This document shows, piece by piece, positions 8,711-18,100 of a DNA stretch of 36,413 bases. The stretch lies in NCBI GenBank assembly GCA_944383385.1, contig CALWPI010000005.1:1-36413 (forward strand). Reading direction: 5' to 3'. The stretch is from an uncultured Clostridia bacterium (GTDB lineage Bacteria; Bacillota; Clostridia; Christensenellales; UBA1242). The notes beneath the pieces were generated by a model that was not told where the DNA came from, did no database searches, and was given only the letters and a program-made list of their open reading frames with translations. The position numbers and the translations under genes are program-made. Positions within the stretch are counted from its first letter, which is position 1; every line of letters begins with the position of its first letter.

Positions 8711-11410
8711 TTATTTTTTGCTGTTATCTTTGTTGTTTTCTTTCATTGCGCTGACAAGTGCTTCTTTCAAATCTTTAATAGCAGCCACTTGTTTGTCGCT
8801 ATCAGATTTGGATTTAGCAGCAATTTTTTCTGCAGCTTCCATAGAAGCAGCTTTGACTTTTTGTGCAAATTCATTTACAACACCACTACCAACGTTTGCC
8901 TTAAATGTTGCTTTCTCAATAGCTTTTAATAGGTTACTATCTTGCACTCCTTTACCACGAGCCATTTGTGAAGCACTCATGTCAACAGCATTTGCTTTGA
9001 GCGTTGCCCTATCCGTCTCATCAAATTTTTTCATGAGTTTGTCAACACTCAAGTTTGATACATCCATATCAAATTTCTTTGCTAATTCTGCATTGTCGCC
9101 AGCAAGGGTTTTACCTAATTGTCTTGCATTATTTTTCTCTTTTTCACTAGTATTCTTGTCTTTGAGTGTTTTTAAGATATCTTGCAATAGTCTTTCAACC
9201 AATGTATCAGCACGGTTAGCAACTGCACTTTGAGCTTCGTTATATCTTAATCCCAAATCGCGACTCTTTTGTGGCAACCCCCATTTTACATTAGGGTCTA
9301 GAGCATTATTTGTTCCTGTAACAATACCAGAAATTGCTTTACTCCACAATCCACCTTTGCCTTTTGCATTATTGCTTAATGCCTTATCAACATCAATATG
9401 GAACCCATCTTTTAATAGACTTTTTATACCAGATTGTGCTCCCCAATTAAGTGTCGCAACAGATGATTTTAGCAGGCCTGAACCAACATTTTTAGCCTTA
9501 TCCATAATCTTAGTTGTAGTTTCCTTTCTTCTTTGTTCTCGGGTGAGTTTAGATCTTCTTTCTTTTTCTTTTGCATTGTCACTTTTGCGCTTTTCCTTAG
9601 AGCTCATATATTGTCCGTTTTCTTCTACAATATATCCTGCTTCCTTTTTCTTTTCTATTTCATTAAGTTGTTCTGATGCATAATCTGATAAATTGCCATC
9701 TTTATCAATAAGATTACTTTTTTGATATTGGTCAAAACTTGATTGCTCTTCGGCACTGAGTTTATTCTCATCATAAGATTGTTGAGCCTCTGCATACTGC
9801 TTTTTGTATTGTTTTTTGCTTATCTGACCATTTTTACGTTTTTGCTCTAAATCTTCCATCTTACTTTGAGCAACATTCATCATTTTATTTTTATTTACCA
9901 AATTAGCAGCACCTTTAATTGAGTTACCTGTCTTGGCTAACGAGGCCGCCCCCTTCATTTTTACGCCCGACATAACAGCACCGCCTGCTTTAGCTCCTAA
10001 AGCAGCAGCTCCTGCACCTGCAGTCAGGGCAGCGACACCTACCATTGCTGCGCCTTTTGCAACTGATTTTGCAATACCTTCACCAGCAGATAATGAATCA
10101 TCTGCACCAATTAACCCAGCAACCTCAGTAACAAACTTTTTGACCATTAAGAGTCCCACTATTGCAAATATGGCTTGCATTATTAAATTATATCCATGCG
10201 CCCTTAAAAATGATAATCCCTCAGGTTGAAATACTTCTATTTGTTGGACAACAGGCAAAACTGTGAAAAACAAATTTATTCCAACTACTGGACCATAAGC
10301 ACCAAGTATATTTCCAATAAATTTTTGTTTCCAACTACCATAAGCATCTTTGATAGGGCTAATTGCTAGAATTGGTGGCAATATCATAAAGTAAAGTGCA
10401 GCCTTGTACATTCTCATAACCATACCAATAGTAACGCTCAACATCATCCATGCGCACATTACTTCTCCACCGATAAATACAATCATATTAAATCGACTAA
10501 AATTATAATATTGTTTTACCAATGATAATTCTTTGTAATCAAATCTATTAAAAGACAAAAAATTTTGTCCATTAGCGTTATCACCAAGGAATAACGAAAA
10601 ATTTCTAAATGCATAGTCAATATCATCTGCAACTTCACTACATGTGCTTGTAGCCGACCCTATTGTACCACCATTAGAGTATGACGTCTCTAACCAACCA
10701 GATTTAACTGGCTGGTCGTCCTCTGTGTAATAATCCGAAATTCCAGAACGATTTATATATTGACTAATATCAACCCAACTCAAAATGGTGCCTGACATAT
10801 CAATAAGTCCACTATTTTGATATGCTGGACTGCGCATATAATTTGCATTATAAGCAGCGGCAATAAACACGGTTGCACCAATTGATTGAGAACTATTAGA
10901 TGTTGCTTTGTCAAGCAATCTCAAAATTGTGTTTGATAGCAAAATACCAATAATACATGCTACTGGAATGACAATCATATTAGAAAATGCTTTGACTGCT
11001 TTGCCTAAGATTTCGCCTTTACTGTTTTTGGCCCCTTCTGTCGTATACTCTTGTCTAATCATTTGAACTATGACAGACACAATCATTAGTCCAATACCTA
11101 CAACAAATAAAGAAATAAACATGTTTATAACAATTCTATTAGATATTAATCCAAGAACAGGGTCTTCTGCGATTCCCAAATAAGCATCTGATGGGGCATC
11201 ATATCCCACCTGCCCAATTCCTGCCAGCGCCTTAAACACAGCCTGAAACAAATCTGCAAAATATGCGAATGCTGCACCTATTAAATAATACACCACACTT
11301 AAAATTGCATATATGAAATTTATCCACAACATAATAATGGAAACAAAAATGTCCATAATGAAATTCATTATTGCACTCAATATTCCAAGATTCAAGGACG
11401 AAACAACCAT
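8711..11410 (-). CDS. VirB6/TrbL-like T4SS channel protein with long soluble tail
   Basis: An 899-residue polytopic membrane protein. The start MVVSSLNLGI has AAGGGG upstream. Hydrophobic helices lie at about 10-60, 90-118, 140-168, 307-352, 376-392 and 407-426. An extracellular-looking loop of about 135 residues, rich in Ser, Asn, Tyr and Gly, separates the third and fourth groups. A Gly/Ala-rich segment follows (about 440-480), then a charged, coiled-coil-like tail to residue 899 rich in Lys, Glu and Gln. This arrangement is typical of VirB6/TrbL-type mating-channel proteins of Gram-positive T4SSs, and the neighbours (virB4, pilins, virD4) support it. The roughly 420-residue cytoplasmic tail is an unusual extension that might bind substrate or the giant protein; that is inference. 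Confidence 0.82.
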   Translation of the reverse strand: MVVSSLNLGILSAIMNFIMDIFVSIIMLWINFIYAILSVVYYLIGAAFAYFADLFQAVFKALAGIGQVGYDAPSDAYLGIAEDPVLGLISNRIVINMFISLFVVGIGLMIVSVIVQMIRQEYTTEGAKNSKGEILGKAVKAFSNMIVIPVACIIGILLSNTILRLLDKATSNSSQSIGATVFIAAAYNANYMRSPAYQNSGLIDMSGTILSWVDISQYINRSGISDYYTEDDQPVKSGWLETSYSNGGTIGSATSTCSEVADDIDYAFRNFSLFLGDNANGQNFLSFNRFDYKELSLVKQYYNFSRFNMIVFIGGEVMCAWMMLSVTIGMVMRMYKAALYFMILPPILAISPIKDAYGSWKQKFIGNILGAYGPVVGINLFFTVLPVVQQIEVFQPEGLSFLRAHGYNLIMQAIFAIVGLLMVKKFVTEVAGLIGADDSLSAGEGIAKSVAKGAAMVGVAALTAGAGAAALGAKAGGAVMSGVKMKGAASLAKTGNSIKGAANLVNKNKMMNVAQSKMEDLEQKRKNGQISKKQYKKQYAEAQQSYDENKLSAEEQSSFDQYQKSNLIDKDGNLSDYASEQLNEIEKKKEAGYIVEENGQYMSSKEKRKSDNAKEKERRSKLTREQRRKETTTKIMDKAKNVGSGLLKSSVATLNWGAQSGIKSLLKDGFHIDVDKALSNNAKGKGGLWSKAISGIVTGTNNALDPNVKWGLPQKSRDLGLRYNEAQSAVANRADTLVERLLQDILKTLKDKNTSEKEKNNARQLGKTLAGDNAELAKKFDMDVSNLSVDKLMKKFDETDRATLKANAVDMSASQMARGKGVQDSNLLKAIEKATFKANVGSGVVNEFAQKVKAASMEAAEKIAAKSKSDSDKQVAAIKDLKEALVSAMKENNKDNSKK

Positions 11411-11446
11411 AATATTCCCCTTATATTATATTATATTTACGAAAAT

Positions 11447-11475
11447 ATTTTACTACATAATTATACAAAAATCAA
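11447..11475 (-). promoter_or_regulatory. Promoter of the virB6-like gene, T4SS-type core
   Basis: Leftward: TTGATT (11470-11475), 17 bases, TAAAAT (11447-11452). Core TTATGTAGTAAAATA at 11446-11460. The rest of the 260-base gap to 11670 shows nothing I can support apart from the terminator at 11643-11667. Confidence 0.65.
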
Positions 11476-11642
11476 TCAACTGTACATTAAAAATACATAT
11501 TATGACAAAATTATTATGTACATAAAATTATTATAGATTTATTTTGCACTAATTACGAGATAATATTAATACACTATTCTAGAATCTCTTTATTTCACAC
11601 CATGTACGAGGATAACGCCATTATTTTAAGTAAAAATACAAT

Positions 11643-11667
11643 AAAAAGGCGGGGAATTCCCCACCAA
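11643..11667 (-). terminator. Terminator of the first pilin-like gene
   Basis: Leftward: GGTGGGG-AATT-CCCCGCC followed by TTTTTAT, directly after the stop codon at 11671-11673. Confidence 0.85.
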
Positions 11668-11670
11668 AGT

Positions 11671-12144
11671 TTATTGAACAGCGCCGGTATCTTGTGTTCC
11701 AAACAATCCTTTTAGTGAATCCATTATTAATTGATAATTATCAAGATACAAGAAAAGTATTCCCATAAGAACAAAGACCAAAACAAGCCCAATTATAGCG
11801 TTTGTTAAACGTTTCTTCATCTCACGTCTTTTATCATCCCCGTCAGCTTTTGCCATATTGACACCAATAGCGATTGCATATATTGTTCCACCTGCAGGTA
11901 TTACAATCAAAAGAACCAAACAAAACACTTTGAATCCTTCTACTATTTCATTAAAATCTTCATCTTCTGTTGTCCACTCCTGGTCTGACGCCTGCGAATA
12001 TACATCAACATTTTGTACTACTTGCGCGTCATCAACGACGGCTTGATTATTTGATTGCGTGCATAGTGGCGCAAAAATCATCATCATAATGACAATTAGC
12101 GCTGAAACACCTAATATCTTAAACCAGAAATTACTTTTAGCCAT
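11671..12144 (-). CDS. VirB2-like T4SS pilin, longer paralogue
   Basis: A 157-residue membrane protein, start MAKSNFWFKILG with AGGGG upstream. It has a signal-peptide-like first helix (residues 8-28, VSALIVIMMMIFAP). An acidic Gln/Asp/Glu-rich outer segment (about 30-65) is followed by two transmembrane helices (about 70-95 and 112-133) joined by a short charged loop. The signature GTIYAIAIGVNMAKADGDD, then RREMKKRL and a hydrophobic helix, matches the pattern of Gram-positive T4SS pilin-like (TrbC/VirB2) proteins. It is clearly paralogous to the gene at 12308-12649. It would provide the pilus or channel subunit; which of the two is the major subunit cannot be told from sequence. Confidence 0.78.
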   Translation of the reverse strand: MAKSNFWFKILGVSALIVIMMMIFAPLCTQSNNQAVVDDAQVVQNVDVYSQASDQEWTTEDEDFNEIVEGFKVFCLVLLIVIPAGGTIYAIAIGVNMAKADGDDKRREMKKRLTNAIIGLVLVFVLMGILFLYLDNYQLIMDSLKGLFGTQDTGAVQ

Positions 12145-12171
12145 ATACTGTTCCCCTATATTTACTTTGTT

Positions 12172-12200
12172 ATTTTACACTATTATTTGCAATTTGTCTA
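12172..12200 (-). promoter_or_regulatory. Promoter of the first pilin-like gene
   Basis: Leftward: TAGACA (12195-12200), 17 bases, TAAAAT (12172-12177). The -10 context GTGTAAAATAA resembles, but does not equal, the shared T4SS core. Confidence 0.55.
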
Positions 12201-12271
12201 TAATATTGAACAAAATTAGCAATGTGACTATTGAGATCGTTGTGTTTGTGTTGGTTTTATATTAAGTAACA

Positions 12272-12297
12272 ACAAAAAAGCCCATTAGGGCTCTTTT
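12272..12297 (-). terminator. Terminator of the second pilin-like gene
   Basis: Leftward: AGAGCCC-TAAT-GGGCTTTTTT, a short GC stem with a T-run, ten bases after the stop codon of the gene at 12308-12649. Confidence 0.8.
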
Positions 12298-12307
12298 GCT
12301 TTTGTTA

Positions 12308-12649
12308 TTATTCTGTTGGTGTTCCTTCTTGGCTTACCAATCCAAATATTGTGTCAACATTTGCTGCAAGCAACTTGAGAAGTACTAATATAATGATTGT
12401 GACAACAAAAGCAATGATAAAGTATAGCATTTTCTTCTTTGCTTCTGTCCTTGCCTCTTCACTCTCTGCCTTTGCAAGCTGGACACCTAACCATACTGCA
12501 TATATTGCACCGACTGCTGCAACTATTATAATAATTGGCCATAGTGCTGTATTGATACCGTCAACAATTGGTTTCAAAATGTTAGTATACCATTCTTTAT
12601 CTTGTACACCAGTACTTGTGTCTCCTAAAAGGCGTAAAAACATTCCCAT
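12308..12649 (-). CDS. VirB2-like T4SS pilin, shorter paralogue
   Basis: An upstream ATG at 12664 overlaps the ribosome binding site ATGGAGGAAAT, so the start at 12649 (MGMFLRLLGD) is chosen, giving 113 residues. After a short N-terminal segment come two transmembrane helices (about 35-57 and 72-95) with the loop GVQLAKAESEEARTEAKKK. Aligned with the neighbour at 11671-12144, it shares GxIYAxxxGVxxAKA, then RxExKK, then a long Ile/Val/Leu helix ending in a LAAN-D/LYLDN-like motif. It lacks the neighbour's signal-like first helix and acidic segment. It is the gene closest to the divergent virD4 promoter. Confidence 0.78.
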   Translation of the reverse strand: MGMFLRLLGDTSTGVQDKEWYTNILKPIVDGINTALWPIIIIVAAVGAIYAVWLGVQLAKAESEEARTEAKKKMLYFIIAFVVTIIILVLLKLLAANVDTIFGLVSQEGTPTE

Positions 12650-12675
12650 TTTTATTTCCTCCATTCGTTAGTTTT

Positions 12676-12704
12676 ATAATAACACATAAAAACTATCGTG
12701 TAAA
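12676..12704 (-). promoter_or_regulatory. Promoter of the second pilin-like gene
   Basis: Leftward: TTTACA (12699-12704), 17 bases, TATTAT (12676-12681), preceded by TTATGTG, similar to the TTATGTAG of the other T4SS promoters. GGAGG follows before the ATG. Confidence 0.6.
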
Positions 12705-12780
12705 ACAATTTTGCGTCATTTCTAAAATTATTCTACATTTTCGTCTTTTAATACATTTATTTTATTTGCAATCACAAAAC

Positions 12781-12822
12781 TAGTCAAATATTTTTGACTA
12801 TAAATTTATAAACAAGTATACT
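12781..12822 (+). promoter_or_regulatory. virD4 promoter with overlapping palindromes
   Basis: TTGACT (12794-12799), 17 bases, TATACT (12817-12822). The -35 lies in a perfect inverted repeat, TAGTCAAA-TATT-TTTGACTA (12781-12800). The -10 lies in the palindrome AAGTATACTT. Both are well placed to be repressor sites in the divergent region between the pilin and virD4 genes. Confidence 0.6.
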
Positions 12823-12863
12823 TATACTAGATTATTTATTCTATATTGAATGCGGAGTGTAAT

Positions 12864-14897
12864 ATGGACAAATTTCTTAAAAATTTATTTATTGTATTAG
12901 GAGTAACTGTGCTTGGACTATTGCTGGGAGCATTGCTTGATGCTGGTAGCAATAGCGAATTTACTTCATTTAGTTTGCAATTATCCAATTTTTACTCAAC
13001 CTATGCTATGATATTTTTATTTGTTGGATTTTTGGGTGGTCTATTATTTACATTATCTTCCGTCGCAAAAAAACTTGACAAAAATGAAGGCAAAGCAAAA
13101 GTTCAAGATAAAGACGGCCTTAGCAAATTCTATGACCAACACTGGTGCACAGAAAAAGAACTCGAAACCAATCCAAAATATTTGTATACGACGTACGATG
13201 CTCTACCATACAAAAACAAAGTAGGTTTTCCTATCCGTGCACAAATGGTTAATAGCCACAAAATGAAAATCAATATGTATGACAAAGACTTTCACTGTTT
13301 GGTCATTGGTACAACAGGTGCTGGTAAAACAACACAATATATGAACCCTATGATTCAAATATTTGGTGAATCTGCTGTAAAACCTAGTATGGTCATCACT
13401 GACCCAAAAGGCGAACTATACAATTTGCATAGTGAGAAACTACGAAAGAAAGGTTATCGTATTATAGTATTTGACCTTGCTGACCCATTTCGTTCAACTC
13501 GTTGGAACCCAATGGACAAAGCATATATGTTACATCAAAGAGCACTAAATATACACAAGGAAGTAAAGGTGCATACTCAGCCTGGCGATACTCCTGATAG
13601 ATATCCAAATTTGAGAAAATTCCAAGGCACAACATATGGTAACGAATGGTATGAATTTAATGGCATGGCCTTTGCAGATAGACCAACACTTGATAGAAAT
13701 CTAAAAAGTAAAGCACAAGCGTTAGATAACGAAGCCGAAGAAGACTTGAAAGACATTGCAACTGCACTTTGTCCTATCAAAGACCTAAATCAACCAAGAT
13801 GGGAAGAAGGTGCTCGTGGATTTGTCTTAGGGGTCATGATGGCAATGCTAGAAGACTCTGGTGACCCATCACTTGGAATGACACGAGAAAAATTTAATTT
13901 CTATAATGTTGCTAGAATTTGTAATACAAAAGATAATGATATCAACAATCCACAAAAGACAATTTGTGAATATTTCTTGGGTCGTGACCCACTAAGCCAC
14001 GCAGTACAATCTGCAAGCGAAGTTGTAAGCAATACAGAAAAAACTCGTACAAACTATATGGGTATTGTGTCTGGTTATGTGTCTGTGTTTGCTGACAGTG
14101 GTATATGTTATGCTACAAGTGTCAATGAAATGGACCTTACAAACTTTGACAATCAAAGCACTGCTCTATTTATAAAGATACCTGACGAAAAACAAACTCG
14201 TCACGCAATTGCTACAATATTTATCACACAATTATACAAAATACTTGTCGAAATCGCTCGTCAAAATGGTATCAAAGCAAATGATGATACTAAGGCGAAA
14301 TTGTCACATCCTACCTACTTTTTGTTAGATGAGTTCGCCAATATGCCAAAAATTGAAGAATTTGAAAAGAAAATTGCTATTGGTAGAAGTAGAAGGATAT
14401 TCTTCTGTTTGATACTGCAAGCATATTCACAACTTACTAACTTGTATGGTCAACAAGCAAGCGATATCATAAAGGACAACTGTAATATGCACGTATACAT
14501 TGCCTCAAATGATAGCGAAACCAAAAAAGCATTTTCCGAAAGATGTGGTAATATCACAGTCACAACAGAAACAACATCAGTCTCTCATGGTAGTAAGAAA
14601 GAAGACGGCAAGAGCACAAGCACATCACAGCAAAAAGACCAAAGGCCACTTATATACCCTGACGAACTTGGTTCATTGAAGGACGAACTTATTGTTTCTA
14701 TCTTGAAAGAACCTCCTATCAAAACAAAGTTTACTCCAAGTTATCTTGCCACAAACATTTATAGTATGACCCCTCCTCCACAATCTGCTGCTGTATCAAA
14801 CTATTTTGATGAACACGAATTTTTCTACGATATTAGCAAGAGAAACAAAATGATCTTAAAACCTACTTCTCGTGGTGGATTTGATGTCTTCTCATAA
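12864..14897 (+). CDS. virD4: VirD4/TraG-type coupling ATPase
   Basis: The coupling protein recruits DNA or protein substrates to the T4SS channel. The in-frame ATG at 12846 overlaps the ribosome binding site; GGAG seven bases before the ATG at 12864 selects MDKFLKNLFIVLG and gives 677 residues. Two N-terminal transmembrane helices lie at about 8-25 and 45-65. Walker A is GTTGAGKTT at 149-157, followed by VITDPKGELY. Walker B is FLLDEFANMPKI with D489-E490, then a Gln-rich sensor stretch (LILQAYSQLTNLYG). These are all typical of the VirD4/TraG/TcpA group. It is the only T4SS gene on the + strand, divergent from the pilin genes, and ends in its own terminator. Coupling proteins normally pair with a relaxase or effectors; no relaxase is in view. 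Confidence 0.94.
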   Translation: MDKFLKNLFIVLGVTVLGLLLGALLDAGSNSEFTSFSLQLSNFYSTYAMIFLFVGFLGGLLFTLSSVAKKLDKNEGKAKVQDKDGLSKFYDQHWCTEKELETNPKYLYTTYDALPYKNKVGFPIRAQMVNSHKMKINMYDKDFHCLVIGTTGAGKTTQYMNPMIQIFGESAVKPSMVITDPKGELYNLHSEKLRKKGYRIIVFDLADPFRSTRWNPMDKAYMLHQRALNIHKEVKVHTQPGDTPDRYPNLRKFQGTTYGNEWYEFNGMAFADRPTLDRNLKSKAQALDNEAEEDLKDIATALCPIKDLNQPRWEEGARGFVLGVMMAMLEDSGDPSLGMTREKFNFYNVARICNTKDNDINNPQKTICEYFLGRDPLSHAVQSASEVVSNTEKTRTNYMGIVSGYVSVFADSGICYATSVNEMDLTNFDNQSTALFIKIPDEKQTRHAIATIFITQLYKILVEIARQNGIKANDDTKAKLSHPTYFLLDEFANMPKIEEFEKKIAIGRSRRIFFCLILQAYSQLTNLYGQQASDIIKDNCNMHVYIASNDSETKKAFSERCGNITVTTETTSVSHGSKKEDGKSTSTSQQKDQRPLIYPDELGSLKDELIVSILKEPPIKTKFTPSYLATNIYSMTPPPQSAAVSNYFDEHEFFYDISKRNKMILKPTSRGGFDVFS

Positions 14898-14901
14898 AAA
14901 G

Positions 14902-14925
14902 AAAGAGTGCGTTTGCACTCTTTTT
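14902..14925 (+). terminator. Terminator of virD4
   Basis: AAAGAGTGC-GTTT-GCACTCTTTTT four bases after the stop codon. Confidence 0.85.
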
Positions 14926-15031
14926 GTGTTGTATAAATTGCTAACAATTTGATAAGGGGCAGTTTTGCGCCCTATGTTGAGTTTCTATTATAGTTTATTT
15001 GTTTTTTATAGAATATAATTTTGTATATCTA

Positions 15032-15047
15032 ATACGCGTGTGCGTAT
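15032..15047. repeat. Inverted repeat upstream of the surface-protein gene
   Basis: ATACGC-GTGT-GCGTAT, a perfect repeat with six-base arms, GC-rich against an AT-rich background. It lies between an alternative TTGTAT/TATAAT pair (15021-15026 and 15045-15050, 18-base spacer). It could be an operator. The rest of 14926-15080 shows only an imperfect hairpin near 14955-14980 (ATAAGGGGC with GCGCCCTAT). Confidence 0.35.
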
Positions 15048-15080
15048 AATAAAATTATAATACTTATACAATGTATTTAT

Positions 15081-15109
15081 TTGGCAAAAAAAAATCATTA
15101 TGCTAAAAT
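15081..15109 (+). promoter_or_regulatory. Promoter of the giant surface protein
   Basis: TTGGCA (15081-15086), 17 bases, TAAAAT (15104-15109), with TTATGC directly before the -10, an extended TRTGn element. Confidence 0.6.
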
Positions 15110-15141
15110 AATTTTAGTAAATAAAATGTCGCATTATGTAA

Positions 15142-15158
15142 AAAGTGCTTCGCACTTT
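15142..15158 (+). promoter_or_regulatory. Hairpin in the 5' leader of the surface-protein gene
   Basis: AAAGTGC-TTC-GCACTTT, a perfect seven-base stem in the predicted leader about 18 bases before the GGGGAG ribosome binding site. There is no T-run, so it is not a terminator. It could affect mRNA stability or translation. Confidence 0.4.
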
Positions 15159-15187
15159 GATATGTAAGTAAAAATGGGGAGATAAAA

Positions 15188-18100
15188 ATGCAAAAGAATA
15201 TTATTGCTAAAATTTTCGCAATTACTATTGCCGTCAGTTGTATGCTGACAGGATTTTTTGTGGTAAGTGGCAAAAAGGTCAATGCTGCCGAGACATATAC
15301 TGTTATTGAACAGTTGCCTGACGCAGAAAGATTTGTAATAAACAAAGTAAGTTATAGACAAGGCAATATTACAAATTCGAATCTTACTTTTGAAGGCGCA
15401 AGCAATCAAACAAATGTGTTCAATATGAGTGCTGCCCTATCTCCTGATAACAATGTCGCAAAAGGCGAAGATGTCATGCTTAACAATTATGGCAACAATC
15501 AAAGCACAGATTCTTATGAAATGTTGCTTATCTCCTTTGGTGATATAAATGGTTCATACAATGCTGATATGACAAAAGTGCTCTACACACATATCGTGAG
15601 TGTTACTTTGGATGTAAATGGCAACAGTTATGATATATCAACTAGCGACAATTATTTTGGTGGCAAAGCCGAAACTGGATATACTAATTATCCATCTTTA
15701 ACAGACCAAGACCTTGGACTACAACTTGGTTCAAATAAAATGGTAGAAACATCAAACATAGTCACATCTCAATTTACAACATTGCTTGACTTAAATGCAC
15801 TTGGTATAAATAGTTTGACAGAAGAAGGACACTATACTATTTCCTTCAATTTCTCATACATGGTATGTGATTATGTCGACGGACAAGAATCTAACCCACA
15901 AGTCGTCAATAACGTAAAATATGTATACGACTTTTATTTGTTCAGCAACACAAATTTTGCACAACAATACAAAGACTATAATAACTATCCAGAATTTTTG
16001 GGTTACAACATAAATGAAAGCAATGATGCAAATGATTTTGTCATAAGTCCAGAAGGCACGATGACATACTATGATTATAACAATAGATTACTCTCTCCTA
16101 CCCTTCAATATGACGCAGAAAATTATAACTTGTCATATACAAAAAAACGTACAACAACGGATACATATACCACAGTATTGACTAATGGTACGGAAGACAC
16201 AAAAATTCTTACAACATACAAAAATGGGAATTTTGCATTCTATCAAGAATTGTCTCCTACTGTCATTGACGGCGTAAAACGTTATATTGTCAATTACGAT
16301 TTTAGCGATATGAGCACATACAATTTGCATTTTGCTTATCAAATCAAAGCTGATAATGGATATCGCATCTTGGATAATGAAGGATATACTGCTGTTATGT
16401 ATAATGGCAAAAGCTCATTAAAAGGCGAAATCCTACACCCAGACCAAGCAATCCTACACGTCTATGGGGTTAGAACTTATATGACAGGAGCAAAGCCAAC
16501 ATTCTTTGCTCAAGACGGCTATACATTTAATGCTGACTTCACTGCTAGATATTATTTGTATTCTACAATTGGCACTATTGATAATACGCATTTGTATGCT
16601 AGTATGTATGACTATTGGAATGATGCTGATTTGACAAAAGAATATCAATACGATAGCACAAGTGATATGCTATTCCCTGAAATCAACTTGTCAAGTCTAT
16701 ACTTTGATGTATATGGTGTAGCAAATTTTGAAGACAATCAACCAACAAGCACAATCACTAGATACTCAAATCTAGATGATATGATTGCTGGTGTGGATGA
16801 AGATAACGTTTCGCTTGGCACAACTTCAAGACTTTATCTAGATAGCACTATTGGCGAAGAGACGGGTTATTATGTCGTCAAGGTAGATATCAAATTTAAT
16901 GAAAGAAGTAATGATGCTCACTATACTCAATATTTTGTATTTGCCAGAGTCAGTGGCGAACCAAAAGTCTCAATACATACAATAGACCAAAATAGCAGCA
17001 CACAAAACTTGATTTCTCCTTTCTATACCAATAAAGACGTTGTCTTCTCTATCGGTTATGATAGTCACAAAGAAAGTGGCAACGATTATATTGGTTATCT
17101 AAACTATCAATATTTTTGCAAACCATATATCGCTGAAATATATTATGGTGGAGAAAATTATGCATCAAATTATACACTTATAACAGACAATATCATAAGT
17201 TACTCCCCTTATGGTGGGGCAAATGCTAACGCAACTCGCGTTACAAACAGTGGTAGATATAGATTGGTTGTAAAATATGGCAGTAGTGGACTTGGCAGTA
17301 ATTCGTATAGTTTTATTATAGACAAAGACCCTATTGACAAGGTGAACGCATATAATGTATCTTTGACTCTTGATGAACAACATTACGTGCGAGAAAGTAT
17401 TGCAAATACTACTACAAACAAAATTTTTGCACTAGGATATGATTCAAAAGCAAGTGGTGCAAGTATCGTTGTAGAATATAAAAAATACGAATTGCAATCA
17501 ATAAAAGACTATGCTCAACTATACAGTATGACAGGCTCTTCAATAACAGCAATTTCTACTAATTATAAAATTGATTTTAACAACGTAAAAAACATTTTTG
17601 ATAATCAAAATGTTGAATGGGATATATACAAATATCTATTTGATGGCTCAAACAATAATTATGAAATGAATTCTGTATTGCGTCCAAGTGTACCTACAAT
17701 ATATTATTTTAGACTAACTGACCAAGCAGGCAACACGACATACCTTATTCATTTCTTTGACAACTCTACACCATATGCAGTCTTTGAACCACAACCAACA
17801 AACAATTACAACATAGTTTCAAGCGAAACAAGTTTGATTTGGGCAAATAGAAAAGGTATTTTGATTGAAAATTATCAAGCAGACCCTGATTATCCAATTT
17901 CAACACTAATATTTAGTAACGTCAATGGTATTACGAACAATTATGGTGTTCAAAACGTACAAAAAGACGGCACCTATGCACAAATGATTTTCAATTCATT
18001 GGATAATGTTGACGCATCGTTTACAGTTCAACAAGAAAATGGACAAAACTTGACAGAACAAACATCTTACAATCCTTTGGCAGTAAATAAATTAGTTTAT

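Noticed and set aside
15142-15158. Hairpin before the surface-protein gene as a terminator or attenuator
   Set aside because: No T-run follows and the start codon lies close downstream; listed only as a leader hairpin.
15188-15250. Possible lipobox at Cys18 of the giant surface protein (IAVSCML)
   Set aside because: The -3 residue is Ala rather than Leu/Val/Ile, and the hydrophobic core continues past the Cys to a clear signal peptidase I site near residue 33.
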